A stretch of 56,217 bases of DNA from Nemertoderma westbladi (taxonomy: Eukaryota > Xenacoelomorpha > Nemertodermatida > Nemertodermatidae): positions 1-56,217 of the forward strand of contig JAUCBJ010008810.1 of assembly GCA_032718475.1 (NCBI GenBank), given 5' to 3'. Shown piece after piece: positions 34,309 through 45,619 of this stretch. Within the stretch, counting starts at the first letter, position 1; each line of letters opens with the position of its first letter. A model generated the notes under the pieces. That model searched no databases and was not told the DNA's origin. It saw only the letters and a program-made list of their open reading frames with translations. The position numbers and the translations under genes were made by a program.

Positions 34309-35075
34309 ACCTTGGGGTCTTACTTTTGTACCTGGGGGGGGGGGGGGGGGGGGGGGGCTCTTACTTTTGTACTAGGGGGTCTTAATTTTGTTCCAGGGGA
34401 GTCTTACTTTTGTACTTGGAGGGGTCATACTTTTCTACCAGGGGGGTCTTACTTTTGTACCAGGAGGGGTCATACTTTTGTACCAGGGGGGTTTTACTTT
34501 TCTACCAGGGGGACATACTTTTGTACCTGGGGGTCTTACACTACTTTTGTACCTGGGGTGTCTTACATTTGTACCTGAGGGGGGTCTGACTTTTGTACTA
34601 GGGGGGTCTTACTTTTGTACCTGGAGGGGTCATACTTTTGTACCTGGGAGGTCTTACTTTTGTACCTGGAGGGGTCATACTTTTGTACCAGGGGGGTTTT
34701 ACTTCTCTACCAGGGGGACTTACTTTTGTACCTGGGGGTCTTACACTACTTTTGTACCTGGGGTGTCTTACATTTGTACCTGAGGGGGGTCTTACTTTTG
34801 TACCAGGGGGGTCTTACTTTTGTAGCTGGAGGGGTCATACTTTTGTACCAGGGGGTCTTACCTTTGTACCTGGGAGGTCTCACTTTTGTACCTGGAGGGT
34901 TCATACTTTTGTACCAGGGGGTCTCACTTTTGTACCTGGGAGGTCTTACTTTTGTACCTGGAAGGGTCATACATTTGTACCATGGGGGTCTTACTTTTGT
35001 ACCTGGAGAGGTCTTACTTTCGTACCATAGGGGGATTTACTTTTGTACCAGGACGGGGAAGGGGGGGGGGTCTTA
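34309..35075. repeat. Minisatellite of about 20 bp, GTCTTACTTTTGTACCAGGG type
   Basis: About 36 degenerate copies of TCTTACTTTTGTACC followed by TGGGGG or AGGGGG, 19-24 bp each. A 211-bp block (about 34460-34590) is repeated at 34675-34800 with few changes, giving a higher-order unit. A G24 run lies at 34334-34357. The arrayed GTACC keeps all forward frames open in long stretches, but no protein is implied. Confidence 0.95.
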
Positions 35076-35289
35076 CTTTTGTGGGATCTTTGGTCTTAAG
35101 GTGTCGGTTATTAGGTCTTTAATTTGTACTCCCATAACATAACTACTGTAACTGCAATATTAATTGCATGTTACAAGTTCTTCAATATATTATTATGATG
35201 TGCAATATTATTGAATTTATAACGATGCAATATTAAATATTTTTGTTTTCGAAACATATCTAAAATATCTGCTGTAAATCAATCCTGTC

Positions 35290-36015
35290 TATCCACAATA
35301 TTAAAATTCTGCGTTCGCTCTTATAACACCTTTAGACGAGATAGACCTGAACGCGATGGAGGTGGAATAGTCATATATGTGCATGATAGACTGTACTTCA
35401 TCGAGCTCGATTCATCGAAGTCCATACAGTCCGAGATGTTATTTGGAGAATTATTTCTCCCAGATACCAAGCCTTTGCTTATTGGAGCGGTTTACAGGCC
35501 TGAGGCAGACACACTGCTGTTTGAGAACCTAGAAACATGTCTAGATTTCTCAAGATATAATGAAGTTATTATAATGGGCGACACTAACATTGACATGACT
35601 CCTGTTGTAAATTCTAAAACAATGTCACTCAATAAATATCCATTAACTACCCCCGGTATCGATACTGAGCTAAAGAAACTACTGTCATTCACAGGCTCCC
35701 CCATGGAATGAACCAACTCATAATGGAACCAACCCGCGTCACATCGAATACGGCAACCATCATCAATCATGTGTTTGTTTCAAACTGCAGCTTGATCAAT
35801 AACTACGGTGTAGTCAAAGAGAAAATAAGTGATCACTACATGGTCTATGCAACTCGTAAAAGAAGGAAACTACTGCCTAGTACACCTATATCCACAAAAT
35901 GTAGAGCCTACTGTATAAAGCATACTCACAGGATAAACTTGTCGCTGAACTACACTCGGTTAAATGTGATTCCATAAAACAGATAACGAAGATAAAGAAG
36001 AGGAAATTAAACTTT
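35290..36015 (+). pseudogene. LINE endonuclease domain fragment (CR1/L2-like)
   Basis: Apurinic-type endonuclease motifs: FRRDRPERDGGGIVIYVHDR near 35330-35390, VIIMGDTNIDM near 35570, then after a frameshift near 35705 LIMEPTRVTSNTATIINHVF and KISDHYMVYA. GGGI-IYV, GD-N and SDH are the expected catalytic blocks. A second frameshift comes near 35940, and the sequence ends before any RT block. Only this 5' domain is present. Confidence 0.85.
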
Positions 36016-36023
36016 CACAGCAC

Positions 36024-36446
36024 ATGGCCCTCTTTACACGCTGGATTTCGATGGTCATGATAAATTTTGTGGCTATCAGAATAGTACTTTTCCGCTAGGT
36101 AGGCCTATGTACGGATGTTTAGATACATTTTCGAGGAAAACCCTATTGTGTAGAGTTATTTATTCCAACTCCAATCCCCATGTTGTTGGGAATTTATATT
36201 TTAAGGCCTTCCGGTTTTCGTCCGTTTCGACAGAGGTACGGAAACGGGAAAAGCTGCCACATTACATGCAGCTTTATCATCAGAGTTGGTATTTTCGACG
36301 ATCCAACTGATGGCGTAATTTACGGCCCATCCACAAATAATAAAATTGAAAGATGGTGGAGAGAATTAACGGAGCGATTGGAGCCTGTTTTCAAGGTGCA
36401 ACTGAATGATCTATTACGCAGAAACCTCTACGACCACCTCCGATAA
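36024..36446 (+). pseudogene. Integrase-core (DDE) transposon-derived fragment
   Basis: The first frame reads LYTLDFDGHDKFCGYQNSTF, then MYGCLDTFSRKTLLCRV and YSNSNPHVV; after a frameshift near 36205 it ends IYGPSTNNKIERWWRELTER. The pattern WxxDGxDK...GCxDxFSR...SNxxPxVV...STxNxxIExWW fits the integrase-core domain found in many animal transposon-derived genes (KRBA2-like). The middle, including the second catalytic acidic region, is degraded. Its element's ends were not found. Confidence 0.7.
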
Positions 36447-36815
36447 ACTGATTATACATATATTTTAATTAAATTAATTTATAATTATTAATTATTAGTT
36501 TATTAGTATTATATTATATGCGTTAATCCATAGTTCAATACACTGTCCTACAGTCGAATAGCGATAATCAATAGTTCAATAAACAGTACTAGATCCAGCA
36601 TCCATCGGTATCCATCTGTACTAAAACAGCTATACAGTATAATTATGGCAAGTATGCACCCGAGGGCAGGGTTGGGCGCTACGCTACTCCTATCCCAAGA
36701 TTTGCTCCCAGTAATTTAACTCATTTTATCGACCCCAGTAGATTGAAAGTCTGAGTGGACCCTGGCGGGGCTTAACCCAAAAACAATAGAGCTACCCCGC
36801 CTAAAACGGAAAAAA
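36447..36815. other. Non-coding DNA
   Basis: Nothing supported apart from AT-rich sequence and two TAGTTCAATA words. Confidence 0.4.
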
Positions 36816-37112
36816 TTGAGTTAAAACAGATAAACATTGTGTTAAAACAGATAATTGTGTTAAAACAGATAAACATTGTGTTAAAACAGATAAACATTGT
36901 GTTAAAACAGATAAACATTGTGTCAAAACAGATAAACATTGTGTTAAAACAGATAAACATTGTGTTAAAACAGATAAACATTGTGTTAAAACAGATAAAC
37001 ATTGTGTTAAAACAGATAAACATTGTGTTAAAACAGATAAACATTGTGTTAAAACAGATAAACATTGTGTTAAAACAGATAAAACATTGTTTTAAAACGG
37101 ATAAAACAGTGT
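36816..37112. repeat. 21-bp minisatellite, about 13-14 copies
   Basis: Repeats of AAACAGATAAACATTGTG plus TTA; one unit lacks six bases (near 36852) and one carries GTC for GTT. The last two units are longer and diverged (AAACGGATAAAACA). Like the array at 24250 the period is 21 bp, but the sequences are unrelated. Both strands stay open. Confidence 0.95.
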
Positions 37113-37411
37113 TTTAAAACGGATAAATACCTAATTAGTAAAAAGAACTAATAATAAAACTTTTAATATAAATATCAATTAATTCTATGAGACTCAATGA
37201 AATATGTAACTACCACGGTATCAGGGAGAAAATAGCTGTGAAATCTAGTAACAGGTGGGACATGTCCTGCCTCTACCCCATCAAAACACGGTAACAGGTG
37301 GGATTTGACTTGTCCCGCCTGTTCCCCTTCAAAACATGGCAATAGGGTGGGACAATTAGTAACAGGTGGGACTGGGACAGGCTCATAACATCTTGTAATA
37401 TGGGAGGTTTG

Positions 37412-37659
37412 TACGGTGACTGATCTTTGCCAATTAATTTTTTTTTCTTCAGAAGTTCTCCATGACGTCATAATTTATGGTCGACCATAAATTAATTTTT
37501 GGTCGACTATAAATTATTTTTTGGTCGACCATAAATTAATTTTTGGTCGACCATAAATTAATTTTTGGTTGACCATAAATTATGACGTCTTGGAGAACTT
37601 CTGAAAAAAAAAGTAAAAAAAAAAATTAATTAATTGGCAAAGATCATCATCCACCGTAG
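37412..37659. mobile_element. Hairpin element with a palindromic tandem core
   Basis: Arms TACGGTGACTGATCTTTGCC continuing to CAATTAATT, AGAAGTTCTCCA and GACGTCATAATTTATGG, mirrored on the right (ending GGCAAAGATCATCATCCACCG). The core is about five copies of TTGGTCGACCATAAATTAAT, each centred on the palindrome GGTCGACC, so the DNA can fold at two scales. No coding capacity. Confidence 0.85.
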
Positions 37660-38035
37660 GTTTGCCACTATCATAGCTGTAATTTTCTAATCACCAGCTT
37701 TCAGAAAATATTTAGTTTAATGAGGTTTGGAACAAAAATTTTTTTTGACAAAACTTGGCTAATATTTTGTAGAATGAACCACCATATATAGGCCTAACCA
37801 GATAGCAGTATTGTAATAGTAGCGAATACCGTATCGGTACATATTGTTACTCTCAGTCTGTCGTGGCACCCATGGGCCATGGTAACATTTACGTCTACGG
37901 GAAAGGCACTCATGGGCAACGTGGAAGAAAAAATTTTATTAACAAAAAATATTTTATTTTAATTTTGTCCGCACTGGGCCATGTTTTGGCCCAGTAAGGC
38001 CATATTTTTTTTATTATTTATGTATTATATTATAA
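37660..38035. other. Non-coding DNA
   Basis: Nothing supported. Confidence 0.4.
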
Positions 38036-38400
38036 TTTCTTAGAGTAGTCTAGTCTATTTTTGAATGTGTTCAAACTTGGAGTACCAAGGTTATTACAGT
38101 ACACGTGCATCGTGCATTAACAACACTGGCCGGTAAAAGATTCCAAATGTTTACAACGCTGTCTGCGAAGTTGTTGCATTTCCTTTGAGTCCTACAGTTC
38201 GATCTTTTGTACAGCACCAAGGAAGAACCTCATGTTGAGTATTGGTGGAGTTCGGAACGAAACTGGAAGAAATTACTTCGCTCAATATACAGTAGGCAAA
38301 TATGGGATTGGTAGTGGCTAAATATGTAATTGCTAATTTTGTTAATTTTCACTCGAATTGGATGAATATGTTTATCGTAGGTATTGCCCCATAGTATTTT
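38036..38400 (-). pseudogene. C-terminal end of a CR1/L2-like LINE ORF2
   Basis: On the minus strand one frame (38117-38212) reads KRSNCRTQRKCNNFADSVVN then IWNLLPASVVNA, the F-x-x-R/S-V-V-N-x-W-N-x-L-P-x-S-V-V signature just before the stop of many CR1/L2/Jockey-like ORFs. Shifted frames on both sides give YGAIPTINIF and SLNTFKNRLD-like remnants. The piece is short and decayed. Confidence 0.75.
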
Positions 38401-39743
38401 TCCGTATAATATGTAGGGTATGTAGTGTAGTATATCTACTGTCGGTTGTCTAATGTGGGTTGTCGGCTGTCTACTGACAGTTGTCTGCTGTCGACGTAAC
38501 GTTTACACCCCAAAGTTTGGTTTAATTTCATCAATATATGACGGAGTTATTGGCGAGCAAATATTAGACAGTGACAGACAACTCGTCACTTCGCTTACTT
38601 TGTGCTTCGTCCCACTTGGTTGGAATACTTAGTCGCACTTTTTTATCACTAATCATCCCGAAATTACTGTTAGATTAGGTGTAAGAGATCATTTCGACTA
38701 TAAAATTGTGAAAGTTGAAAAAGTGAGGGAGACTTGACTTTAGGGGAGACTTAATTTTTTTAAATAACTTAAAAACTATTGTAAATTATTTAACAATACC
38801 ACACAAAAATGTGTAAAATACATGTTGGCTACACCCGCGCAACAATGTTTTATTATCTTTTGATTATTTTTTGTTTTAATGTCAATAAACGTTTTCTGGG
38901 TTCAAAAGTAAATTTTTGCCCTTTACAACGAATGAAAAATCGCATCCTTATTATACTGTATGCTAATTGTAATTCACAACATGTGTTGACTAATTATTGC
39001 ACTATCCTGCCATATATTGTTTTCCAGTTTTGGTTCAACCGTTTTGTTAAAGTATATTAATTAATATAAAAAAACCCAAGTAGGTGTGATTTTTTGAATT
39101 TTTTTTGCTCTACTAGAAAATAGACATGTTGAACATGTAATTATTACACTTCTTCTGCATTTTTGAACACTTCTTCTGCATTTTTGAACGAATTTATAAG
39201 TATGCGAGGTGGGGTTCAAGTCTACCACCCTAGTTGTCAAGCCTTGACGCTGACGCTGTTTCGAAAATACGAATAATTGGTTTAATTAAAAAAGTTTAAG
39301 AGTTGAAAATCTCAAACTCTCACATAATGATACAGTAGCAATCATAAATGTAATGTGAAAAAGTTAAAACGGCATTGAAAAATTTATTTATCTGTTCTTT
39401 AGAGCGATTATAACTTTTGGGGATCAAGTCTCCTTCACTCACCCTACAGGTCCCGTAGTTTACTTTATCAATGTCCCATACTTTACCACACAGACCATGC
39501 TGTACAAAATTAGCAATTCGTCTGATATTTAAATTTTTATTTAAGCTTAAGGGGGGGGGGGGGGGGGGGGGGGAGCACATCCAAATTGAACTTCACATTT
39601 TTGTGTCTTTAGACCATAAAATTGGGTGAAATTTATTGTTTGTGCTACTAAACATCGTCTGGACTGTGTGTGAATAACCAAACCAAAATTTTTTTAAACT
39701 GGCCCCAAAATGTATTTTTGTGCTATTCGAAGTGCCCTTTGCG
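38401..39743. other. Non-coding DNA with a G23 run
   Basis: No gene is supported. Features seen: GTCGGTTGTC words at 38440-38490, a direct repeat CTTCTGCATTTTTGAAC at about 39149 and 39170, and G23 at 39551-39573. Confidence 0.45.
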
Positions 39744-40012
39744 TCAAGGGCTATTTCTCCACCAATACTTGTTGAAATTTTGAATATAGCGTCAGAAGAA
39801 CCCTGCTTCCAATTCTTCTGAACAAATTTTGCCTCAAATGCTCTGGAGCCTTTTTAGAACAAAAAGGCCCCAAAAAGGCCTTTTTGGTATAAAAAGGCTC
39901 CAGGGCATTTTTAACCAAATTTGTTCGGAAGAAGTATGAAGAAGGGTAATCTTAACAAGTGTACCAAATTTCAAGTCATTTCAGTTAAAATTGGCTGAGA
40001 AATAGCCCTTTT
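39744..40012. repeat. 270-bp imperfect inverted repeat
   Basis: AAGGGCTATTTCTCCACC at the left pairs with GGCTGAGAAATAGCCCTT at the right. Closer in, AACAAATTTTG pairs with CAAATTTGTT, and CTCTGGAGCCTTTTT pairs with AAAAAGGCTCCAGGG around a CCAAAAAGGCC centre. The arms carry several mismatches, so this is an old foldback element or MITE. Confidence 0.75.
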
Positions 40013-40539
40013 CATGAAAAAACATCATTCTGATGAAATGTTTCTTGCTTGCTAAACAGATAACTAGTAAAATAACTTTCTACCAATTTTGTTAATATCT
40101 GTACCGTGAGAGCCATTTTTATGAAAAGGGCCCCGTACAATTGTAAAATATATTGCTGCCTGAAGGCTTTACAAAAATGAGACTAGCTCTTACGTTTTGT
40201 GTAATAACTTCAGTTTGAGAAAAGATATGAGAAAACTGCTTGCAGATTTGAAATCTCCATTAAATTTTTTATAAGTTTCACTTTGGTTCATTGATTGATT
40301 TGGTTTATGTTGCATTACAATCAGTATCCCTGAAAACATTAATAACCTGATAATCAATGTATTTGAAAAACTTTCCATTTGTTTTATTTTATATTTTTTT
40401 CATTCTAAAACAAACATCTTTCCAATAATGATCCGAAACAAATATAGTTCAGTACAAATACAACAATTGTATTTTGTTACCGGTAACTAGAGAATTAACA
40501 TGGGTGTTTAGGTAGCCTTGGTGACGGAATTCTTTGACA
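40013..40539. other. Non-coding DNA
   Basis: Nothing supported; any terminator of the zinc-finger gene would lie here. Confidence 0.4.
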
Positions 40540-40711
40540 ATAACCGCACTTAAGTTTGATATCTTTATGTACAGAGTCGACATCTTAGTTCGATTTTAGC
40601 AACAAATAATTTTCTCAATTGAAGCAGTTGTACTTAATATCTTTATGAAAGTAGTTCACATGGGTGTTTAGACTCCTTTGCTGGCTGAATTCTTTATTAC
40701 AATAACCGCAC
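40540..40711 (-). pseudogene. Decayed zinc fingers past the stop of the ZF gene
   Basis: On the minus strand, shifted relative to the gene, HKCGYCNKEFSQQRSLNTHV and NYFHKDIKYNCFN follow the stop, then a TGA and another partly readable finger (HKDIKLKCGYC). These are the same two-finger repeat as in the gene, so the array was once longer. A small indel at the last linker (about 40730) moved the frame, giving the present end KESYQT. Confidence 0.8.
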
Positions 40712-42229
40712 TTATGTTTGATAACTTTCTTTATGTATAGAGTCGACATGTCGTTTTAGTTTGGCTTTTGTAGCAAATGATTTTCCACAATCAGAACAGT
40801 TGTACTTGATATCTTTATGAAAGTAGTTCACATGGGTGTATAGATTCCCTTGCTGACTGAATTCTTTATGACAATAAACGCACTTATATTTGATATCTTT
40901 ATGCATTGAGTCGACATGTCGTTTTAGTTTGGCTTTTGTAGCAAATGATTTTCCACAATCAGAACAGTTGTACTTGATATCTTTATGAAAGTAGTTCACA
41001 TGGGTGTATAGATTCCCTTGCTGACTGAATTCTTTATGACAATAACCGCACTTATATTTGATATCTTTATGTCGTATAGAGTGTATAGAGTCGACATGTC
41101 GTTTTAGTTCGGCTTTTGTAGCAAATGATTTTCCACAATCGAAGCAGTTGTACTTGATGATACCTTTGTGGACAAAGTTAACGTGGGTGTTTAGACTCCT
41201 TTGTAGGCTGAATTCTTTATTACAATAACCGCACTTATATTTGATACCTTTATGTATAGAGTCGACATGTCGTTTTAGTACGTATTTTCTAGCAAATGAT
41301 TTTCCACAATCAAAACAGTTGTACTTGATATCTTTATGAAAGTAGTTCACATGGGTGTATAGATTCCCTTGCTGACTGAATTCTTTATGACAATAACCGC
41401 ACTTATATTTGATACCTTTATGTATAGAGTCGACATGTCGTTTTAGTTCGACTTTTGTACTCAATGATTTTCCACAATCGAGACAGTTGTACTTGATATC
41501 TTTATGAAAGTAGTTCACATGGGTGTTCAGATTAATTTGCACGCAGAATTCTTTATTACAATAACTGCAATTATATTTAGAGTTAACATGCTTCTTTACA
41601 CCAAGCTTACATTTAAACTGTTTCTCACAATACTCGCATTTATACTTATTCTTGACGTCTTTATGAACGGATTCTATATGTCTCTCTAAATCTCCTTTGT
41701 TATTAAATAATTCATTGCAACGCAAACAGGAACTGGTATCTGAAGAAGATACCAATTCCCCAACCGTTTCATTAGAACTACCTGACTCTGTTGTTGCACA
41801 ACTGATTGTCGCTTCTGTACCTTCAGTTTCAATAGGCCTACCATAAGAACACTCTGGGCTGTCGTTTTCCCGTTTTTCAACAATAAAAGAATCTCCAGAT
41901 GGTTCATAAGAAATATCTTCGTCATCTAGTAAAGGGACAACATCTACTCTACCGAACAAATTGTTGTGCTCTTCGATGGGAGATGATCCGTGAACGCAGT
42001 TCTTTTGTTTAACATCAAGAGAATAGGGGGTAGAGTCTGCTGGTTCTCTTTTTATAATCATACAGTCTGTTGGTTCTCTCTTTATAATTATAAAGTCTGT
42101 TGGTTCTTTCTTTATAATTATAAAGTCTGTTGGTTCTTTGTTTAGGATTATATAGTCGGTTGGTTCGCTCTTTATAATTATACCGGCACCAGAAGATTTC
42201 TCTTTCAATAAATTAGTATGTTGATCCAT
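40712..42229 (-). CDS. C2H2 zinc-finger protein with tandem IKxEPTD motifs, single exon
   Basis: A likely DNA-binding nuclear protein of 505 residues. N-terminus: five copies of an (I/N)K-x-EPTD/EPAD motif at about residues 19-65, each a fit to the SUMO acceptor pattern hydrophobic-K-x-E. Then an acidic, Ser-rich spacer to about 165. From about 167 to the end there are twelve C2H2 units: eleven canonical CxxC-x12-HxxxxH and one (the second) lacking its last His and running straight into the next. From the fourth on they alternate two types, YNCxDCGKSF..LKRHVDSIH and YKCGYCHKEF..LYTHVNYFH, so the array grew by two-finger duplication. Linkers are HKGIKY or HKDIKY, not the TGEKPY of KRAB-type arrays. 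The ATG at 42227-42229 is the first in the frame. No KRAB, SCAN, BTB or ZAD domain is seen. The target is unknown. Confidence 0.9.
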   Translation of the reverse strand: MDQHTNLLKEKSSGAGIIIKSEPTDYIILNKEPTDFIIIKKEPTDFIIIKREPTDCMIIKREPADSTPYSLDVKQKNCVHGSSPIEEHNNLFGRVDVVPLLDDEDISYEPSGDSFIVEKRENDSPECSYGRPIETEGTEATISCATTESGSSNETVGELVSSSDTSSCLRCNELFNNKGDLERHIESVHKDVKNKYKCEYCEKQFKCKLGVKKHVNSKYNCSYCNKEFCVQINLNTHVNYFHKDIKYNCLDCGKSLSTKVELKRHVDSIHKGIKYKCGYCHKEFSQQGNLYTHVNYFHKDIKYNCFDCGKSFARKYVLKRHVDSIHKGIKYKCGYCNKEFSLQRSLNTHVNFVHKGIIKYNCFDCGKSFATKAELKRHVDSIHSIRHKDIKYKCGYCHKEFSQQGNLYTHVNYFHKDIKYNCSDCGKSFATKAKLKRHVDSMHKDIKYKCVYCHKEFSQQGNLYTHVNYFHKDIKYNCSDCGKSFATKAKLKRHVDSIHKESYQT

Positions 42230-42424
42230 TATGAAATCTTAATTAAGTATTAATCGATAAATTAAATACAGGTGGCAGTAGTTTAATGTATATCACGCTC
42301 TTCTCTATTATAAATTTCAAGCGACTCAATTATAATAAACGATGAGGTCGCTGTAACAGAAAGGAGAGGAGCAAATTATAGTTACAGTAACAAAAGAACA
42401 AGGCACATACGGATAAGATAATTG

Positions 42425-42880
42425 ACAATTGGCATGCTTTTAAATTACAAGAATGCTGTGCCGGCTTGTCGACAAAATTGCGCCACCACAACTCCATATC
42501 ACCCATGACATTTGTTAGATCATCCGCATCTTCAAGGCCAGTGTCCTTTAAGATGCGTATCAAGAAAGTCATGGGCTGTCCAGAGTGTCCACCATGCTTA
42601 TTCACTCCATGAGGCTGCCAAAGCACGAGATTATGATGCACTGGCTGGTCCTCATTGCGAAAGCAATGCCCTGCAAAGTTCTAGTGTCAAGCTTGGGGGA
42701 ACCAATGAGACACCTCCAATGTTATATAGTGTCTGGTTGGAGATGTCTGCATTGTACTTGACACAATGAACCCGGCGTAGAATTCTTGTGAATGTGCAAT
42801 CCATATATTTGATGTCCTCAGCAGTTAGAGCCCAGCCCATAGAGGAGTACTGGAACTACTGCTGCTCTAAATAATCGGAT
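42425..42880 (-). pseudogene. 5'-truncated RTE-like LINE fragment
   Basis: Minus-strand text ALTAEDIKYMDCTFTRILRR and NQTLYNIGGVSLVPPSLTLE, then HNLVLWQPHGVNKHGG and FVDKPAQHS, matches 14603-15040 of the long RTE copy, with a deletion near 42670 removing the RLRFAG block and an inserted GGHS. The TAG tail is missing. It lies about 200 bp upstream of the zinc-finger ATG. Confidence 0.9.
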
Positions 42881-43734
42881 AAATTTTAAATAATCAAGGT
42901 ACGAGAGACATACATTTTAATCTACATACAATTTTTAAATTCAATTTGTGATTTTAATTAATTGGTGCTATAAATTAAATATTTTCAGAGATTTTAATGT
43001 GATTTTAAGCGTGATTTTACCTTTTAACTTAGCCTGCATACATTCATAAATTAAATTCGTGATTTTAATTAATTTGTGATACCGAGCCTTTAACTTACGT
43101 ACAGTAGGCCCTACTTAGACTTTATACTTTTTAAAATTTAATTTGTGATTTTAACTAATTAGATTTTGTGCCTTGCAGCCTTGTGTTAAATCCGTGTTAA
43201 ATACTTTCAGTTTGTCATGCATATCTTAACCAGCTGTTGTTTCGTTCCTATACTATATTAGTCCTCAATAAATAATCTCAATATCAACCAGCAGATCACA
43301 GAAAGTTCCACTCCTAAGTCCTAACCTGACTGCCTGAAGACGACTAATTAACATATGGCAGTATGGTGTAGTGATGTCGGCCACAAGCCTGTATGTCTGT
43401 AGGGCCTATGTAGGTGTAGTTTAAGAACTTCAAACAAAACTTATTGTCAATACCGGTACGCGCTATAACTGTATAAAGTGCCATAAGAGCACTTGTGGCC
43501 GTAACGATTGTGACACAAACCTTAGGAATCGTTAATACTGTATTATACAGTATAAATTAATTTGTATCATTTATGAAACCGGTAGGATGTAATTATAATT
43601 ATACTGTAATCAGGTAATGTACACATAATAACAATAACCAAAATATCAGCTTACAGTACTACATCTGTACATAGAACAGTAGAACGTATGGCTGCTTACA
43701 TATAATCTACAAAATTTGAAAGTTATGTTTATTT
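42881..43734. other. AT-rich non-coding DNA
   Basis: No gene; loosely repeated TTTGTGATTTTAATTAATT words at 42945-43160. Confidence 0.45.
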
Positions 43735-44520
43735 ACTCTTGCAATTCTTATTTTAGCACCAAAAATGGTAGGTGTGTTCAACTGCGGAATTTAAAAAGCC
43801 TTCCATTGAAATTGGCGTACCAGAAAACCTGTATGTAATTGAAATAAACACCATCTGACCATTCCTACAATACAAGTCTAGTAGTTGTTTTCACTAATTT
43901 AAAAAATGCTGGTTACTTGCACTTTTCAGCTTTTCATTTTAGCACCAAAAATGGTAGGTGTATTCAACTACGGAAATTAAAAAGCCTTACATAAAAACCA
44001 TTCCTACAAGTCTAGTTGTTTTCAGTAATTTGAAAAATGCTGTTTACTTGCACTTTTCATTTTAGACCAAAAATAGTATGTGTGGTGTGGTCTGTGTTCA
44101 ACTGCGGAATTTAAAAAGCCTTCCATTGAAATCGGCGTACCAGACTGCCAGAATACCTGCATGTAATTGACATAAACACCATTCCTACAATTCTAGTTGT
44201 TTTCATTAATTTGAAAAATGCTGGTTACTTGCACTTTTCATTTTAGCACCAAAAATGGTATGCTGTATGTGTGTTCTGTGTTCAACTGCGGAATTTAAAA
44301 AGCCTTCCATTGACAGATTGAAATCGGCGCACCAAAAAACCTGTATGTAATTGAAATAGGCCTAAACACCATTCCTACAATTCTAGTTGTTTTCACTAAT
44401 TTTAAAAATGCTGGTTACTTGCACTTTTCATTTTAGCACTAAAAATGGTAGATGTGTTCAATTGCGGAATGTAAAAAGCCTTCCATTAAAATCAGCGTAC
44501 AAGAAAACCTGCCCGAAGTC
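43735..44520. repeat. Tandem repeat of about 185 bp, five copies
   Basis: The block TTTTAGCACCAAAAATGGTA then TTCAACTGCGGAATTTAAAAAGCCTTCCAT (written here as two joined words) starts at about 43751, 43937, 44062, 44244 and 44434. Spacings of about 186, 125, 182 and 190 bp show one shortened unit. Each unit also has CAAGTCTAGTTGTTTTCA and GCTGGTTACTTGCACTTTTC. Confidence 0.92.
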
Positions 44521-45619
44521 GATATCAATACCTAACCCTAATACCTTACCATTTTTTGAAATTCAGATTTACGTGAAAATCGATATTGTCACAACCGTCA
44601 AACCGTTACGAAACTATGTCACGACCGTTACGCTGGTTAATTGATTGCCACATTCTCTAATGATATTATATTGCCATACTGTTAATTTAATTTGAAACTC
44701 TATCTATTAACATGTTAGTCTGACATAAGTCAGTAAGTAACGGCAAATAAGTACATTAAATTCGAAAGAAATTTATAGGCCTAATGTGTAGGAGAGTCTC
44801 TAAAAAGCTTGTCCATTTCAGGCACGACCGTTACGCCAACTTTAAACCGGAATAAAATCAATAAAACGTAATGTATTCCAGAGCGGTTTCAATTTTATAT
44901 AGGCCTACCGGTAATGGATTCCAATTCCATATTTCAGTATTTCCAAACCTACTCCAAAAGTTGAATTTTTAAAAAAAAAGTTGAATTTGAAACTCTACTC
45001 CAAAAGTTGAATTTTAATAAAAAGTTGAATTTTAAAAAATAAAGTTGAAATTTCAACTCAGTTGAAAATAGAACTTCTCCCTGACTGTGCATGATGTAGA
45101 ATTTGAAGCCGGCTCTAACTGTCTAATCACTGAATCAGCTAATGCTGCACCGGTAATGTGTAATGACTGAATGATACTAATATTTCCGTGCCCAAATGTT
45201 ATTGACAGTGCCCGTTTAAATTTCAATATTCTGGTATTCTAATGACAGAATGACAGAATGATAAGCTATGGGTGAGGGTGACAGCTGGATTTCCACTTAC
45301 TGACTTAACAGCTTAAAGACGACAGAATCCAGCCAGAATCTGGCTGTACAAAATGATATCAACTGGCTGACTGTACCTGCCTTCTGCTGACCTTACTGCT
45401 GTAACTGCTGAATATAAATAAATAAATACTGGCAACTGTCCGACTGTGAACTGGCAGACTGGTCAGCGTCAGCCGGTACCGGTCAGCCGGGAGTACTGCA
45501 CTGCACTACTGCAGTACTGTACACTTCACACTTGTACTATAAAGGCAGCAAGGAGCAACAGACAGACAGAGAGGTATAAATTTTCCGTAGATCTACAATG
45601 CTTTTAATGTCTTAAACAG
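44521..45619. other. AT-rich non-coding DNA
   Basis: No gene. AAAGTTGAATTT words recur at 44955-45060. Nothing else is supported. Confidence 0.45.

Noticed and set aside
34282-35142. Several 100-175 codon frames rich in TFVPGG
   Set aside because: Artefact of the degenerate TTTGTACC minisatellite.
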